From NCBI GenBank assembly GCA_019752335.1, contig JAIEMJ010000015.1, positions 124,001 through 188,000 of the forward strand: a stretch of 64,000 nt of DNA, read 5' to 3'. The stretch's first letter is position 1. Each line of letters opens with the position of its first letter. Positions 1-9,366 of this stretch are shown here, one piece after another. Source of the stretch: Bryobacteraceae bacterium. Lineage in GTDB: Bacteria > Acidobacteriota > Terriglobia > Bryobacterales > Bryobacteraceae. The translations under genes and the position numbers were made by a program. Below the pieces are notes generated by a model, which worked only from the letters and a program-made list of their open reading frames with translations, did not search any database and had not been told where the DNA came from.

Positions 1-53
1 CACTCTCGAAAAAATATGTGAGAATTTTCCCGCGCAAAACCCACTTACAGTAT

Positions 54-1592
54 ATGAGCCTCTACACGACGAAAAGCGCCGCCGTCTTCGGCATCGAAGC
101 GCACCCCATCGACATTGAGGTGGACTTGCATTCGCACGGCTCAGACCGCGACTTCATCACCGTCGGCTTGCCCGACGCCGCTGTGCGCGAAAGCCGCGAG
201 CGCATCAAGTCGGCGCTGGCGCATTCGGGCTTCGGCTACCCGTCGCGCGCGGTCACCATCAACCTCGCTCCGGCCAATGTCCGCAAGGAAGGCGCGAGCT
301 TCGACCTGCCGATGGCTTTGGGCGTTCTGGGAGCCATGGGCGTCTTCCGCAACCACGTCGCGCGTGAGCCGTTTCAACCCATGGTGGTGGGCGAACTCTC
401 GCTCGATGGCCGCATCCGGCCTGTGCGCGGCGCGCTCTCCATCGCCGTCTGCGCCCGCCGCCAGGGCATCCCGCATCTGATCGTGCCGACCGAGAACGCG
501 CACGAAGCCGCCGTGGTGGAAGGCGTAAAGGTCTATCCAGCGGACAGCCTCGCCGACGTCGTGCGTCTGTTGGGCAACGCCGACTTCGCCGTCCCCTGCG
601 ACATCCCCGCGCGCGGCCGGGCCAGCAATGCCGCCAGCGACGGCTTGGACTTCCTCGACGTCCGCGGACAAGCCTCGGCCAAACGCGCCCTCGAAGTGGC
701 CGCGGCTGGCGTCCACAATGCGTTGATGATCGGCCCGCCCGGGTCGGGCAAGACGATGCTGGCCAAGCGGCTATGCACTATCCTGCCGCTGCTCACGTTT
801 CCCGAAGCCCTCGAAACGACGCAAGTACATTCCGTGGCCGGCGTGCTCGCGCCCGGCGCTGGGCTGCTCGTCGAAAGGCCTTACCGCGCGCCGCATCACG
901 CTGTCTCGGACGCGGGCCTGATCGGTGGTGGCTCCGGCACACCCAAGCCCGGCGAGGTCAGCCTGGCGCACAATGGCATTCTCTTCCTCGACGAACTCCC
1001 CGAATTCTCGCGCCACGTCCTCGAGCTACTCCGGCAACCGCTCGAAGATGGGCAAGTCTCCTTGGCCCGCTCGAACATGTCGCTAATCTTCCCGGCCCGC
1101 GTGATGCTGCTGTGCGCGATGAACCCCTGCCCCTGCGGTTTCTGGGGCGATGCGAGCCGCGAATGCCGTTGCACGGGAGCTATCATTCAGAGGTATCTGG
1201 GCAAAATCAGCGGCCCACTGCTGGATCGCATCGATATCCAGATCGATGTCCCCGCCGTGCCCTATCAGGATCTGCGCTCGAAGAACGAAGGCGCTTCGTC
1301 GGCCGAGATGCGGGAGCGCGTGGAAGCCACGCGCGCGATCCAACTGGCGCGTGGCTTCTACAACGCGTACATTCCGCCCGCCCGTTTGCGCGAGGTCTGC
1401 GCCCTCGACGCCGCTGGCGAGAAGACGCTCGAGATGGCGATCCGCAAGATGGCGCTCTCGGCGCGCGCGCACGATCGCATTCTGAAAGTCGCCCGCACGG
1501 TGGCGGACCTGGGCCGCAGCGAACGCGTGGAAGCCAAGCATTTGGCGGAGGCCGTGCAGTACCGGAGTCTGGATCGGGGCTGGGGGGCGTGA
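54..1592 (+). CDS. comM: YifB/ComM-type Mg-chelatase-like AAA+ ATPase
   Basis: A 512-residue protein of the YifB/ComM family; ComM is a helicase acting in branch migration during transformation. The ATG at 54 gives the family N-terminus (SAAVFGIEAHPIDIEVD). An in-frame GTG at 18 would add 12 residues that do not resemble the family. An N-terminal ChlI/Lon-like domain is followed by Walker A GPPGSGKT near residue 227, Walker B ILFLDELPEF near 309, a Cys-rich stretch (NPCPCGFWGD...CRC) and a C-terminal Mg_chelatase_C domain. Length is normal for the family. It is monocistronic by context; the TA module downstream has its own -10. A competence role is family-based inference. Confidence 0.93.
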   Translation: MSLYTTKSAAVFGIEAHPIDIEVDLHSHGSDRDFITVGLPDAAVRESRERIKSALAHSGFGYPSRAVTINLAPANVRKEGASFDLPMALGVLGAMGVFRNHVAREPFQPMVVGELSLDGRIRPVRGALSIAVCARRQGIPHLIVPTENAHEAAVVEGVKVYPADSLADVVRLLGNADFAVPCDIPARGRASNAASDGLDFLDVRGQASAKRALEVAAAGVHNALMIGPPGSGKTMLAKRLCTILPLLTFPEALETTQVHSVAGVLAPGAGLLVERPYRAPHHAVSDAGLIGGGSGTPKPGEVSLAHNGILFLDELPEFSRHVLELLRQPLEDGQVSLARSNMSLIFPARVMLLCAMNPCPCGFWGDASRECRCTGAIIQRYLGKISGPLLDRIDIQIDVPAVPYQDLRSKNEGASSAEMRERVEATRAIQLARGFYNAYIPPARLREVCALDAAGEKTLEMAIRKMALSARAHDRILKVARTVADLGRSERVEAKHLAEAVQYRSLDRGWGA

Positions 1593-1601
1593 TGGCTCTT
1601 G

Positions 1602-1633
1602 TAGAATCAAAAGAGATTGGGTGTGGTGAGGAA
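1602..1633 (+). promoter_or_regulatory. -10 element and Shine-Dalgarno of the vapBC module
   Basis: TAGAAT at 1602-1607 matches the sigma-70 -10 consensus closely and predicts a transcript start near 1614. GAGGAA at 1628-1633 is a good ribosome binding site for the ATG at 1637. No clear -35 was seen. Confidence 0.45.
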
Positions 1634-1636
1634 GCG

Positions 1637-1888
1637 ATGACGGTAAACTTGCAAATCCGGCCGGACGTGGAGGCGACGCTCTCCGCTCGCGCTCGTTCCA
1701 GCGGCGCTTCCCTCGAGGTGTACATTCAGCAGGTACTGGAGCGGGAGGCTGCGCTATCGCCGCAAGCTGCCCTGACCGCTACCCAGAAAGCCAACGCTTT
1801 CCGGGTTTGGGCCAAGGGGTTCCCGGCCGACCTGCCTCAACTCTCGCTGGAGGACATTTCCCGCGACGCGATGTACAGGCGGGATTAG
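1637..1888 (+). CDS. vapB: VapB-type antitoxin
   Basis: An 83-residue protein (starts MTVNLQIRPDVEATL) placed immediately upstream of a PIN-domain toxin. The N-terminal half looks like a short ribbon-helix-helix DNA-binding region and the C-terminal half is the likely toxin-binding tail. The start is set by a GAGGAA ribosome binding site; much longer upstream extensions in this frame lie over yifB and are not credible. The stop is 3 nt before the toxin ATG, so the two are cotranscribed and probably translationally coupled. Antitoxin and autoregulator functions are inferred from the arrangement rather than from a strong family match. Confidence 0.75.
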   Translation: MTVNLQIRPDVEATLSARARSSGASLEVYIQQVLEREAALSPQAALTATQKANAFRVWAKGFPADLPQLSLEDISRDAMYRRD

Positions 1889-1891
1889 GCG

Positions 1892-2332
1892 ATGTCAGTC
1901 CTGGTCGACTCGAATGTCTTGATCTTCTGTATTCAACAGGGACATCCCTGGCATGAGGAATCCGTCACCGCCATAGAGCGCCTGCTCCAGCGGAATGAGC
2001 TTGTTTGTGTCATGCCGCAGAACATTGCGGAATTTTGGAACGTGTGTACACGGCCAGCGGACAAGAACGGTCTTGGTCTGAGTCCAGGGGAGACGGAACA
2101 GCGGCTCGACGGCTTGGATACGATCTTGAGCGTGTTGCACGACACGCCGGAAGTCTACTTCCGGTGGAGGCGGCTTTTGGTCGATCACGCTGTTCGCGGG
2201 ATTCAAGTTCACGACGCGCGGATCGCAGCGGGAATGCTGGTGCATGGAGTCGAGCAGTTGCTAACTTACAACCCGAGAGATTTTGGACGCTACGTCGGGA
2301 TAAAAACTCTCGTCCCCCGAGAGGTGAGTTGA
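1892..2332 (+). CDS. vapC: VapC-type PIN-domain ribonuclease toxin
   Basis: A 146-residue PIN-domain protein. The acidic active-site residues are in the expected places: D6 in VDSNVL, E47 in NIAEFW, D108 in VHDARIA and D130 in YNPRDF, which would bind the metal for RNA cleavage. Length is typical of VapC. It forms an operon with the antitoxin 3 nt upstream. Nothing is truncated, so this module appears functional, unlike the second VapC near position 9.4 kb. The RNA target cannot be read from the sequence. Confidence 0.9.
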   Translation: MSVLVDSNVLIFCIQQGHPWHEESVTAIERLLQRNELVCVMPQNIAEFWNVCTRPADKNGLGLSPGETEQRLDGLDTILSVLHDTPEVYFRWRRLLVDHAVRGIQVHDARIAAGMLVHGVEQLLTYNPRDFGRYVGIKTLVPREVS

Positions 2333-2398
2333 CGACGCCGGACTCTGCCTGAGGGCGATCCGAGTCGATATGCTGGCTAAAGCTGGTACGATGCCGGT

Positions 2399-3016
2399 GT
2401 GTTCGCGTTTGTTTGGTTACTGTCTCAATTGCTTCCCGTCCGCGAGCAGGCATGGTCGCGGCAGAACCAGCCCCGGTTCGAGGACTTCCCGGTTGCCAAG
2501 GTCTGGCGCGGCGCACCGGCCGTCCCCAAGCGGATCGTCGATTACCGATACCCTGACCTCTTGGCCAAGGCGGCTAAGGAAGGCGTGAATTTCGCCGGTA
2601 GATACAAGTTTGCCCTTTGGATGGGTGGCTCCAATTGCGCGGCGGGAGCCATTATCGACTTGCCAACGGGAGGCGTGTTTATCCCGCCCTTGGGGAAACG
2701 AACTGAAGATCGCGATGAGTCGGGCCAGTGGCTCATCTCGTGCGGCATGTATGAGGGTTCCGCAATTGAGTTCCAGCTCCATAGCCGCCTCGTGAAGATC
2801 CGTACCGGAATGACTGCTCCGCCCGATACTTATTACTTTGTCTGGGAGCAAGATCGTTTTCGCCGGATTCTGTTTCTAGGCCACGCCTGCTCGCGTCCCA
2901 AGAGATTAGCCCAGTTCGCCGATGAGGGCGTCGAGCTTCCCGTGGAGGAGGCCGTCCCCGAGGCTAGCGCCTCCTCCTTCATCTTCTCATCCGCGGGATG
3001 GGCTACCCCTCAGTAA
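2399..3016 (+). CDS. Conserved hypothetical protein with FAGRY/GAIID motif
   Basis: A 205-residue protein. The GTG at 2399 is chosen because TACGAT at 2387-2392 ends 6 nt before it, the leaderless spacing seen repeatedly in this window. The centre carries [20 protein letters not shown] followed by [13 protein letters not shown]. From memory this belongs to a widespread uncharacterised family with FAGHY...W.CG..C..GAIID...TG motifs. A weak hydrophobic N-terminus ([12 protein letters not shown]) could be an export signal. The 3' end overlaps the convergent cyclophilin gene by 14 nt. Function unknown. Confidence 0.65.
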   Translation: MFAFVWLLSQLLPVREQAWSRQNQPRFEDFPVAKVWRGAPAVPKRIVDYRYPDLLAKAAKEGVNFAGRYKFALWMGGSNCAAGAIIDLPTGGVFIPPLGKRTEDRDESGQWLISCGMYEGSAIEFQLHSRLVKIRTGMTAPPDTYYFVWEQDRFRRILFLGHACSRPKRLAQFADEGVELPVEEAVPEASASSFIFSSAGWATPQ

Positions 3017-3485
3017 TCGTCACCGACTTCAGCGCGTCGCCGCCCTGGATGGCGTCCACTACGTCCTGGCCGGTGAGCACCTGGCCGAAGACGACGTGCT
3101 TGCCGTCGAGCCAGTCGGTCTTGATGTGGGTGATGAAGAACTGGCTGCCGTTGGTGTTCGGGCCGGCGTTGGCCGCCGACAAAGATCCCACTTTGTGTTT
3201 CAGCCAATTACCGCCCGTGAATTCGTCGTTGAAGCGATAGCCGGGGCCGCCGCGGCCGGAGGCCGTGGGGTCGCCGCCTTGCACCATGAAGTCCTTGATC
3301 ACGCGGTGGAACGTGGTGTTGTCGTAGAAGCCGTCCTTCGCCAGAAAGACGAAGTTGTTCACGGCCAGCGGCGCGTTGGCCGGGTAAAGCTCGCAAACAA
3401 TGGTGCCGCGGGCCGTTTCAAACATGGCCGTGTACTTCTGGGCCGGGTCAATCTGCATGGGCGGCGGGGCCGCGTACTGTTTCAT
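3003..3485 (-). CDS. Peptidyl-prolyl cis-trans isomerase, cyclophilin type
   Basis: A 160-residue cyclophilin that isomerises Xaa-Pro bonds. Family motifs are clear: [27 protein letters not shown] and [11 protein letters not shown], with the catalytic Arg in FHRV. There is no signal peptide, so a cytoplasmic role is likely. The ATG at 3485 is preceded by CATAAT with a 7-nt gap, suggesting a leaderless mRNA; an ATG nine bases further upstream is an alternative. The methyltransferase gene starts divergently 30 bp away, and the 3' end overlaps the convergent hypothetical gene by 14 nt. Confidence 0.93.
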   Translation of the reverse strand: MKQYAAPPPMQIDPAQKYTAMFETARGTIVCELYPANAPLAVNNFVFLAKDGFYDNTTFHRVIKDFMVQGGDPTASGRGGPGYRFNDEFTGGNWLKHKVGSLSAANAGPNTNGSQFFITHIKTDWLDGKHVVFGQVLTGQDVVDAIQGGDALKSVTITEG

Positions 3486-3515
3486 ACCTACCATTATGGC
3501 CGATATACTCAAGAA

Positions 3516-4115
3516 ATGGCCACCTTGCTCCTCTTCCTCCTGCTCTCCCAGAGAGTAAACGATCACACCATGCACCACACCGCCGAGGAATTCGCCCGCG
3601 TGCTGGATGATCCCGGCCGCGACGCATGGCAGAAGCCGCACGAAGTGATCATGGCGCTGGCGCTGAAACCGGATGAAGTTGTCGCCGACATCGGCGCGGG
3701 GACTGGCTACTTCAGCAAGCGCTTCGCGCGGCACGCCGGTAAGGTCTATGCCGTGGATATCGCGCAAATGCTCCTCGACAAGGCGAAACAGAACGAGCCC
3801 AAGCTGGAAATCGTGCTCGCCGCGCCGGACGATCCGCGGCTGCCGCCGGCGGGCACCGATACCATCTTTATCTGCAATACCCTACACCACATTGAACAAC
3901 GGCCCGCCTATTACGCCAAGCTTACGCAAGCCTTGAAGGCAGGTGGCCGTTTAGTGATCCTTGAGTTCCACAAACGCCAAACTCCGGTGGGGCCGCCGCT
4001 CAAGGAACGTATCGCGCAGGCTGACTTAGTGAAGGAGCTAACGGCCGCGGGTTTCCGGAAGACAAACGAATGGAAGATGCTGCCCACGCAGTACTTTCTC
4101 GAATTCCGGCGCTAG
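3516..4115 (+). CDS. Class I SAM-dependent methyltransferase
   Basis: A 199-residue protein with SAM motif [14 protein letters not shown], an acidic residue at the end of beta-2 (YAVDIAQ) and post-motif NTLHHIE. The ATG at 3516 follows TATACT (3504-3509) by 6 nt, implying a leaderless transcript. The extreme N-terminus ([12 protein letters not shown]) is short and hydrophobic and may be a signal peptide, unusual for this fold; a start at a later Met is possible. The substrate is unknown. The last 4 nt overlap the convergent birA stop. Confidence 0.82.
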   Translation: MATLLLFLLLSQRVNDHTMHHTAEEFARVLDDPGRDAWQKPHEVIMALALKPDEVVADIGAGTGYFSKRFARHAGKVYAVDIAQMLLDKAKQNEPKLEIVLAAPDDPRLPPAGTDTIFICNTLHHIEQRPAYYAKLTQALKAGGRLVILEFHKRQTPVGPPLKERIAQADLVKELTAAGFRKTNEWKMLPTQYFLEFRR

Positions 4116-4876
4116 ATTACGGGCCGTACGCCACCGGCGAGGATCGTGATCCGCTCCCCAGTCTCGGCGCGCAGGATCAGGAAGCCATCAGCGTCAAGGC
4201 CGTCGGTCACCCCGCGGAGCGAGCGGCCGTCCTGTTCGACAATCACCCGCTTGCCCTGCACATAAGTCGAGTTCATACGAAATGCGCGATAGACAATATC
4301 GCGGCCATCGCGGCAATAGAGCTGCGTGTATTCCTCGATATAGTCGAGCAGTCGCACCAGTAAGTCCTCGCGCGAGAAGTTACTCGCGCCTTCGCGGTCC
4401 AGCGACGTGGCAATATCGTCGATTTCGAGCGGAAAATCGCGCTGGTTGAGATTGATCCCGATTCCCGCGATCACCGCTCCGTTGTGCATCTGCGTAAGAA
4501 TTCCGCAGACCTTCCGGCCCGCCACCAAAACGTCATTCGGCCAGCGTAAGTCGCAGTCGAGTTCCGCGGTCTCTTCGATCGTGCGCTTGGCGGCCAAGCC
4601 GAGGGCCAGCGTTAGGCCGGGTAAGTGCGCGGGCGGCAGTTCCAGCCGCAGAATTGCCGAAAGGTAGAGCCCCTGGCCGCTCTCGGAGTGCCAACGGCGG
4701 CCCAAACGGCCCATGCCGGCCGTCTGCTCCTGGGAGACGATGGCCGTATGGTCCAAGCAGCCTTCGTCGATCAAGCGCTGAGCCTCGAGTTGCGTCGAAT
4801 CGAGGGTGACATACCAATGTAGGTGCCACAGCGGCAGGCGCGCGCTGATATGGTCAAGATTGCGGCGGATACTCAC
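4112..4876 (-). CDS. birA: Biotin--[acetyl-CoA-carboxylase] ligase
   Basis: A 254-residue biotin protein ligase that activates biotin as biotinyl-AMP and attaches it to biotin carboxyl carrier protein. Motifs visible are GMGRLGRRW (biotinyl-AMP loop), LRWPNDV and RKVCGIL, followed by a C-terminal SH3-like domain. It lacks the N-terminal helix-turn-helix of bifunctional BirA, so it is not expected to act as a repressor. Its ATG overlaps the nadC stop by 4 nt, indicating translational coupling in the valS-nadC-birA operon. Confidence 0.93.
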   Translation of the reverse strand: MSIRRNLDHISARLPLWHLHWYVTLDSTQLEAQRLIDEGCLDHTAIVSQEQTAGMGRLGRRWHSESGQGLYLSAILRLELPPAHLPGLTLALGLAAKRTIEETAELDCDLRWPNDVLVAGRKVCGILTQMHNGAVIAGIGINLNQRDFPLEIDDIATSLDREGASNFSREDLLVRLLDYIEEYTQLYCRDGRDIVYRAFRMNSTYVQGKRVIVEQDGRSLRGVTDGLDADGFLILRAETGERITILAGGVRPVI

Positions 4877-5700
4877 CCGAGTAAGTGAACCCGGAAATTC
4901 AAGTCCACCGCGACCGCCGAATGCGTAATCGCTCCCACGGAGATATAATCAGCTCCGGCTTGCGCGTAGTCGCGAATGGTTTCGAGCGTAACTCCGCCCG
5001 AGATTTCGGTGCTGGCGCGGCCAGCGATGTGGTCCACCCACCGCTTCGCTTCCGCGGGCGTGAGGTTATCCAGCAAGAGACGCTTAGCGCCCGCGTCGAG
5101 CGCCTCGTTTAACTCTTCCCACGTCCGCACTTCGATCTCTACGGGGACCGTTGCGCCACTCGTGCCCGCCAGCGCCGCGCGGACGCCCCCCGCGGCCGTG
5201 ATGTGGTTGTTCTTGATCAGCACATAGTCATACAAGCCCATGCGATGATTTGTCACGCCACCGGCAGCAGCCGCCGCTTTCTCGAGCCGCCGCAGACCGG
5301 GCGTCGTCTTGCGCGTATCCAGCACCTTGGTCTGGGTTCCCGCCACCGCCGCGACGTACTGGGCGGCTAGGGTCGCCACGCCGGACAGACGCTGCATAAA
5401 ATTCAAAGCGACGCGCTCGCATTCGAGCAAACGCCGCGCGCTGCCGCGCACCACCGCCAGTAACTCGCCGTCCGTGGCACGGTCACCCGGTTGCTTGAGT
5501 AACTCCAAGTGGTCCACGCCGCCGCGTAGCTCAAAGATCTGGGGGAGTAAGTCAATGCCCGCGACGACAAGATTGGCGCGGGCATAGAACTTACCCTCGG
5601 CTTGCCGGTCCGCCGGTACCGTCAGTTGGGAAGTAATGTCGCCCGGGCCAATGTCTTCGGCCAAGGCCTGCGTCACCGTCTCGATGATTTCCGGATGCAC
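4873..5700 (-). CDS. nadC: Nicotinate-nucleotide pyrophosphorylase (carboxylating)
   Basis: A 275-residue quinolinate phosphoribosyltransferase making nicotinate mononucleotide in de novo NAD synthesis. Recognisable segments include EDIGPGDITSQL, the active-site stretch VLDTRKTTPGLRRLEK, NHRMGLYD, LIKNNHI and the C-terminal barrel segments LLLDNL and EISGGV. Length is standard. The start is GTG and it abuts the valS stop directly (TAA then GTG), so translation probably depends on valS. It overlaps birA by 4 nt. No nadA or nadB is nearby. Confidence 0.95.
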   Translation of the reverse strand: MHPEIIETVTQALAEDIGPGDITSQLTVPADRQAEGKFYARANLVVAGIDLLPQIFELRGGVDHLELLKQPGDRATDGELLAVVRGSARRLLECERVALNFMQRLSGVATLAAQYVAAVAGTQTKVLDTRKTTPGLRRLEKAAAAAGGVTNHRMGLYDYVLIKNNHITAAGGVRAALAGTSGATVPVEIEVRTWEELNEALDAGAKRLLLDNLTPAEAKRWVDHIAGRASTEISGGVTLETIRDYAQAGADYISVGAITHSAVAVDLNFRVHLLG

Positions 5701-8343
5701 TTAGCCCTCCAGGGCGCGCAAGGCGTCCTGATTCTTCGCTAACTGCGTTTGGTACTCCGCCAACTTCTGCCGCATCGAGGCGACGATATGCGCGGGGGCC
5801 TTGCCCATGAACTTCTCATCGTTCAATTGACGATCCGTGTTGGCGATATTCTTGGCTAGTTGCTCGTTTTCCTTAGTGAGCCGGGAGATCTGCGCGTCCT
5901 GCTGCGCGGCAGGCACCAGCAGCACTAAGTCAAAGTCCGGCGTGGAGCGAGTGCCGGCGCCGGCTTTCGGCGCAGGCTCGGCTTTCAGGGTCAGCTTGAT
6001 GTTGGTCAACTTAGTCACTGCCTCGAGTTCGCGCTGCGCGATCTCGACGGCGCCCGTGGTCGAATAGAGCACGGCGTCGAGGCCTAACTTCGGGTCCACC
6101 TTCATCTCGGCGCGAAGCGTGCGCGCGGATGTGATGATGTCTTGCAGGATCCCCATTTCGCGTTCCGCCGCCGCGTCGTGGCGCGACGGATCGGCCTCCG
6201 GGAATTGAGCCAAGGCAATCGACGCTTCCGGGCCCTGATTCCGCAGCCGCTGCCACAGCTCTTCCGTAATAAACGGCATTGAGGGATGCAGCAGCCTTAA
6301 GGCCGAATCGAAGACGAAGATGATATTCTTCCAGTCAGCATTGAGGCCCGAGTTCTCTCGGAAACGCAGCTTCTTCAACTCGACGTACCAGTCGCAGAAC
6401 TCGCTCCAGAAAAACTGCCACATCGCTTGTCCCACTTCGTGGAAGCGATTCTGGTCCACGGCCCGATTGACCGTTTCGGCGGCCGCGTTCAGGCGGCTGC
6501 GGATCCAGCGATCCTCCAGCGTTTCGGCGGGACCCGGATCGGTAACTAGCTGCGGTGTCACCCCCGCGCGTTCCATATTGAGGAATAGAAACCGCGCCGC
6601 GTTCCAGATTTTGTTGGCGAAACTACGCGAGGCCGGTAACTTATCTTCGGTCCAAATAACGTCCGCGCCCGGCGCAGACGCCTGCACCAGCGCCATGCGG
6701 ACCGCGTCCGTGCCATACTTACTCGTCATGTCGAGCGGGTCAACCGTGTTGCCCTTGGTTTTCGACATCTTGGTGCGGTCCGCGTTGCGGACGATGCCAT
6801 GAATAAAGACCTGTTTGAAGGGTACGTCGCCCATCATCTCGATGCCCAGCATCATCATGCGGGCGCACCAGAAGAAAAGGATTTCGTAGCCCATGATCAT
6901 GAGCTCGGTGGGATAGTAAGTCTTGAGGTCAGCGGTTTGGTCTGGCCATCCTAGCGTCGAGAAGGGCCACAATCCGGAGCTAAACCAGGTATCGAGCACG
7001 TCGTCGACCTGCTTCAGCTTTGCGCTCCCGCACTTACTACATTGCGTGGGATCTTCGCGGCTGACGTTAATCTCGTCACAGTCCTGGCAGATCCAGGCTG
7101 GAATGCGATGCCCCCACCAAAGCTGGCGGGAGATACACCAGTCGCGGATGTTATTCATCCAGTCGAAGTAAATCTTCTCCCAGTTTTCGGGGCGAATCGT
7201 GGTCTGTCCGCTTTGTACCGCTGCGATGGCCTTTTCGGCCAAGGGCTTCATGTGGCAGAACCACTGCGTCGAAATCAGCGGCTCCACGGTAGTCTTGCTC
7301 CGCTGGCACTTACCCACCGACAGCTTGTGATCTTCGATTTTGACTAAGTAGCCTTGCGCCGTAAGATCGGCGACGATGCGCTTGCGGGCTTCGTAGCGAT
7401 CCAGGCCAGCATAGATGCCGCCGGCGGACGTGATCTTCGCCTCTTCGTTAATCACCTTGATCTTCTCAAGGTTATTGCGCTTACCGGCTTCGAAGTCATT
7501 CGGGTCGTGCGCGGGAGTTACTTTCACCACGCCGGTGCCGAACTTCGGATCGGCGAGTTCGTCGAAGATGATGGGGATATCGCGGTCCATCAGCGGCAGG
7601 CGGACGGTTTTACCGCGCAGGTCGGCATAGCGTTCGTCCTCCGGATGCACGCAAACCGCGGTATCGCCGAGCATGGTTTCCGGACGCGTGGTCGCCACCA
7701 CCATGTCGCGACCCGGCATGCCGTTCACGGGATAACGGATGTGCCAAAGGCTGCCTTGCACCTCTTCGTGGTCCACTTCGAGATCGCTGAGCGCGGTGGC
7801 GCAACTGGGGCACCAGTTCACCATGTAGTCGCCGCGGTAAATGAGCTTCTTCTCCCACAGGCGCACGAAAGTTTCGCGGACGGCGCGCGAGAGGCCGGGG
7901 TCCATGGTGAAGCGTTCGCGGGTCCAATCGCAACTGGCGCCGACGCTCTTCATCTGCTCGATGATGCGGCCGCCGCTTTGCTCCTTCCAGGCCCAGATGC
8001 GCTTCTCGAACTCGGGGCGCCCGAGTTCGCGGCGCGTGATGTTTTCGTCCTTGAGGAGTTTGCGCTCCACCACCATCTGCGTGGCGATGCCGGCGTGGTC
8101 CATGCCGGGCAGCCAGAGCGTCTTGCGGCCGCGCATGCGCTGCGTGCGGATGGTGACGTCCATGATGGTGTGTTCCAACATGTGGCCCATATGCAAGGAG
8201 CCGGTGACGTTCGGCGGCGGAATCACCAGCGAAAACATTGGGGCGGACGAGGCCGCATCGGGCGTGAAGTAACCGTGGCTGATCCACCACTCGGCCCAGC
8301 GCGCTTCAAAGCGCTGGGGCTCATACACTTTTTCGAATTCCAT
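5701..8343 (-). CDS. valS: Valyl-tRNA synthetase
   Basis: An 880-residue class I aminoacyl-tRNA synthetase. The HIGH signature is HMGH at residues 51-54 within PPPNVTGSLHMGHM, and the KMSKS signature is KMSKTKGN starting at residue 525. The editing domain, anticodon-binding domain and C-terminal coiled-coil arm (LTKENEQLAKNIANTDRQL) are all present, so the protein is full length. The first gene of a valS-nadC-birA operon. A TACACT -10 (8355-8360 on the opposite strand) lies 11 nt upstream and overlaps the -10 of the divergent SDR gene. Confidence 0.97.
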   Translation of the reverse strand: MEFEKVYEPQRFEARWAEWWISHGYFTPDAASSAPMFSLVIPPPNVTGSLHMGHMLEHTIMDVTIRTQRMRGRKTLWLPGMDHAGIATQMVVERKLLKDENITRRELGRPEFEKRIWAWKEQSGGRIIEQMKSVGASCDWTRERFTMDPGLSRAVRETFVRLWEKKLIYRGDYMVNWCPSCATALSDLEVDHEEVQGSLWHIRYPVNGMPGRDMVVATTRPETMLGDTAVCVHPEDERYADLRGKTVRLPLMDRDIPIIFDELADPKFGTGVVKVTPAHDPNDFEAGKRNNLEKIKVINEEAKITSAGGIYAGLDRYEARKRIVADLTAQGYLVKIEDHKLSVGKCQRSKTTVEPLISTQWFCHMKPLAEKAIAAVQSGQTTIRPENWEKIYFDWMNNIRDWCISRQLWWGHRIPAWICQDCDEINVSREDPTQCSKCGSAKLKQVDDVLDTWFSSGLWPFSTLGWPDQTADLKTYYPTELMIMGYEILFFWCARMMMLGIEMMGDVPFKQVFIHGIVRNADRTKMSKTKGNTVDPLDMTSKYGTDAVRMALVQASAPGADVIWTEDKLPASRSFANKIWNAARFLFLNMERAGVTPQLVTDPGPAETLEDRWIRSRLNAAAETVNRAVDQNRFHEVGQAMWQFFWSEFCDWYVELKKLRFRENSGLNADWKNIIFVFDSALRLLHPSMPFITEELWQRLRNQGPEASIALAQFPEADPSRHDAAAEREMGILQDIITSARTLRAEMKVDPKLGLDAVLYSTTGAVEIAQRELEAVTKLTNIKLTLKAEPAPKAGAGTRSTPDFDLVLLVPAAQQDAQISRLTKENEQLAKNIANTDRQLNDEKFMGKAPAHIVASMRQKLAEYQTQLAKNQDALRALEG

Positions 8344-8371
8344 GGGGAACCTTTAGTGTAGCCTGATCCAC

Positions 8372-9064
8372 ATGCGCTTCCATGAACTCCAAGCCGTGGT
8401 GACGGGCGGTGCCTCCGGCATCGGCGCCGCCACCGTAGCTCTCTTGCGCGCCGAAGGCGCGCGCGTGCTGGTGCTGGATCGGACGGCCGAGACCGCCTGC
8501 GACGTCACTGACGAGGATGCCGTCGCGCACGCTTTGTCGGCGCTCCACCGGATTGACGTCCTGGTGACCTGTGCCGGCGCCGCTCTACGGAAGAGCGTCC
8601 ATGAGCAGGACGGCGCCGGCTGGGACCACGTCTTCGCCGTCAACGTGAAGGGCGCGTTTCTGGCGGCCAAGCACGCCCTGCCGAAGATGCCGGCCGGCGC
8701 AGCCATCGTGCATGTCGCGTCGGTCGTGGCCGTCACCGGTTTTCGTCAACGCGCGGCTTACACGGCGTCGAAGGGGGCGATGGTCGCGTTGACGCGCAAC
8801 ATGGCGCTCGACTACGCCGGGCAGGGCATTCGCGTGAATTGCGTCTGCCCCGGCTTTGTGCGGACGCCCTTCATCCAGCCGATCCTCGACGACGAGGCGC
8901 GCGCCGCGCGGCTGGCGGCCCTGCATCCGCTCGGACGCTTGGGCACGCCGGAGGATGTGGCGAAGTCGATCGCCTTCCTGACCTCCGCCGATGCGGCTTG
9001 GATCACGGGCCACGCCTTGTCGGTCGACGGCGGGTTGGCGGCGGGCCATGCGATGGAAATCTAA
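8372..9064 (+). CDS. Short-chain dehydrogenase/reductase
   Basis: A 230-residue classical SDR using NAD(P)H. The cofactor motif TGGASGIG spans residues 11-18; N91, S117, Y130 and K134 form the catalytic tetrad (YTASK), and CPGFVRTP follows. An acidic residue after beta-2 (VLDRT) suggests a preference for NAD(H). The substrate is unknown. The ATG is preceded by TAGCCT (8359-8364) with a 7-nt gap, predicting a leaderless mRNA. Only 28 bp separate it from divergent valS. Confidence 0.92.
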   Translation: MRFHELQAVVTGGASGIGAATVALLRAEGARVLVLDRTAETACDVTDEDAVAHALSALHRIDVLVTCAGAALRKSVHEQDGAGWDHVFAVNVKGAFLAAKHALPKMPAGAAIVHVASVVAVTGFRQRAAYTASKGAMVALTRNMALDYAGQGIRVNCVCPGFVRTPFIQPILDDEARAARLAALHPLGRLGTPEDVAKSIAFLTSADAAWITGHALSVDGGLAAGHAMEI

Positions 9065-9081
9065 GCGGTACCATGAGAATT

Positions 9082-9366
9082 ATGGCTCTTTCCATCCGCA
9101 ACCCCGAAGCCGAAGCGATGGCGCGTGAGATCGCCGAACTGACGGGCGAGTCGCTCAACTCGGCTGTTACGGAGGCTTTGCGCAATCGGCTCCGGGAACT
9201 GAAAGACAACCAGGCGGATCAGGAGAAGTTGCTCGACGAACTGATGGAAATCGCGCATCGGTGTGCATCGCTACCGGTGCGCTCCCAAGAGCCTGAAGAC
9301 CAAACGCTCGGCTATGATCGCTGGGGCATACCCGAGAATCCGAGTGGCATTCAGCATGGTCATTGA
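9082..9366 (+). CDS. Rv0623/PSK-type VapB antitoxin
   Basis: A 94-residue protein starting MALSIRNPEAEAMAREIAEL, which strongly resembles the Rv0623-type transcription-factor antitoxins (ribbon-helix-helix, PF07704). The ATG at 9082 is preferred over one at 9073 because it gives the family N-terminus and sits 7 nt after TACCAT. The 3' end overlaps the first codons of a PIN-domain toxin remnant by 11 nt, the usual layout of these modules. Because the toxin is broken, this antitoxin is now an orphan. Confidence 0.85.
   Translation: MALSIRNPEAEAMAREIAELTGESLNSAVTEALRNRLRELKDNQADQEKLLDELMEIAHRCASLPVRSQEPEDQTLGYDRWGIPENPSGIQHGH

Noticed and set aside
7354-8361. 335-codon plus-strand frame opposite valS
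   Set aside because: Antisense to well-conserved valS sequence; His- and Ala-rich translation without recognisable domains.
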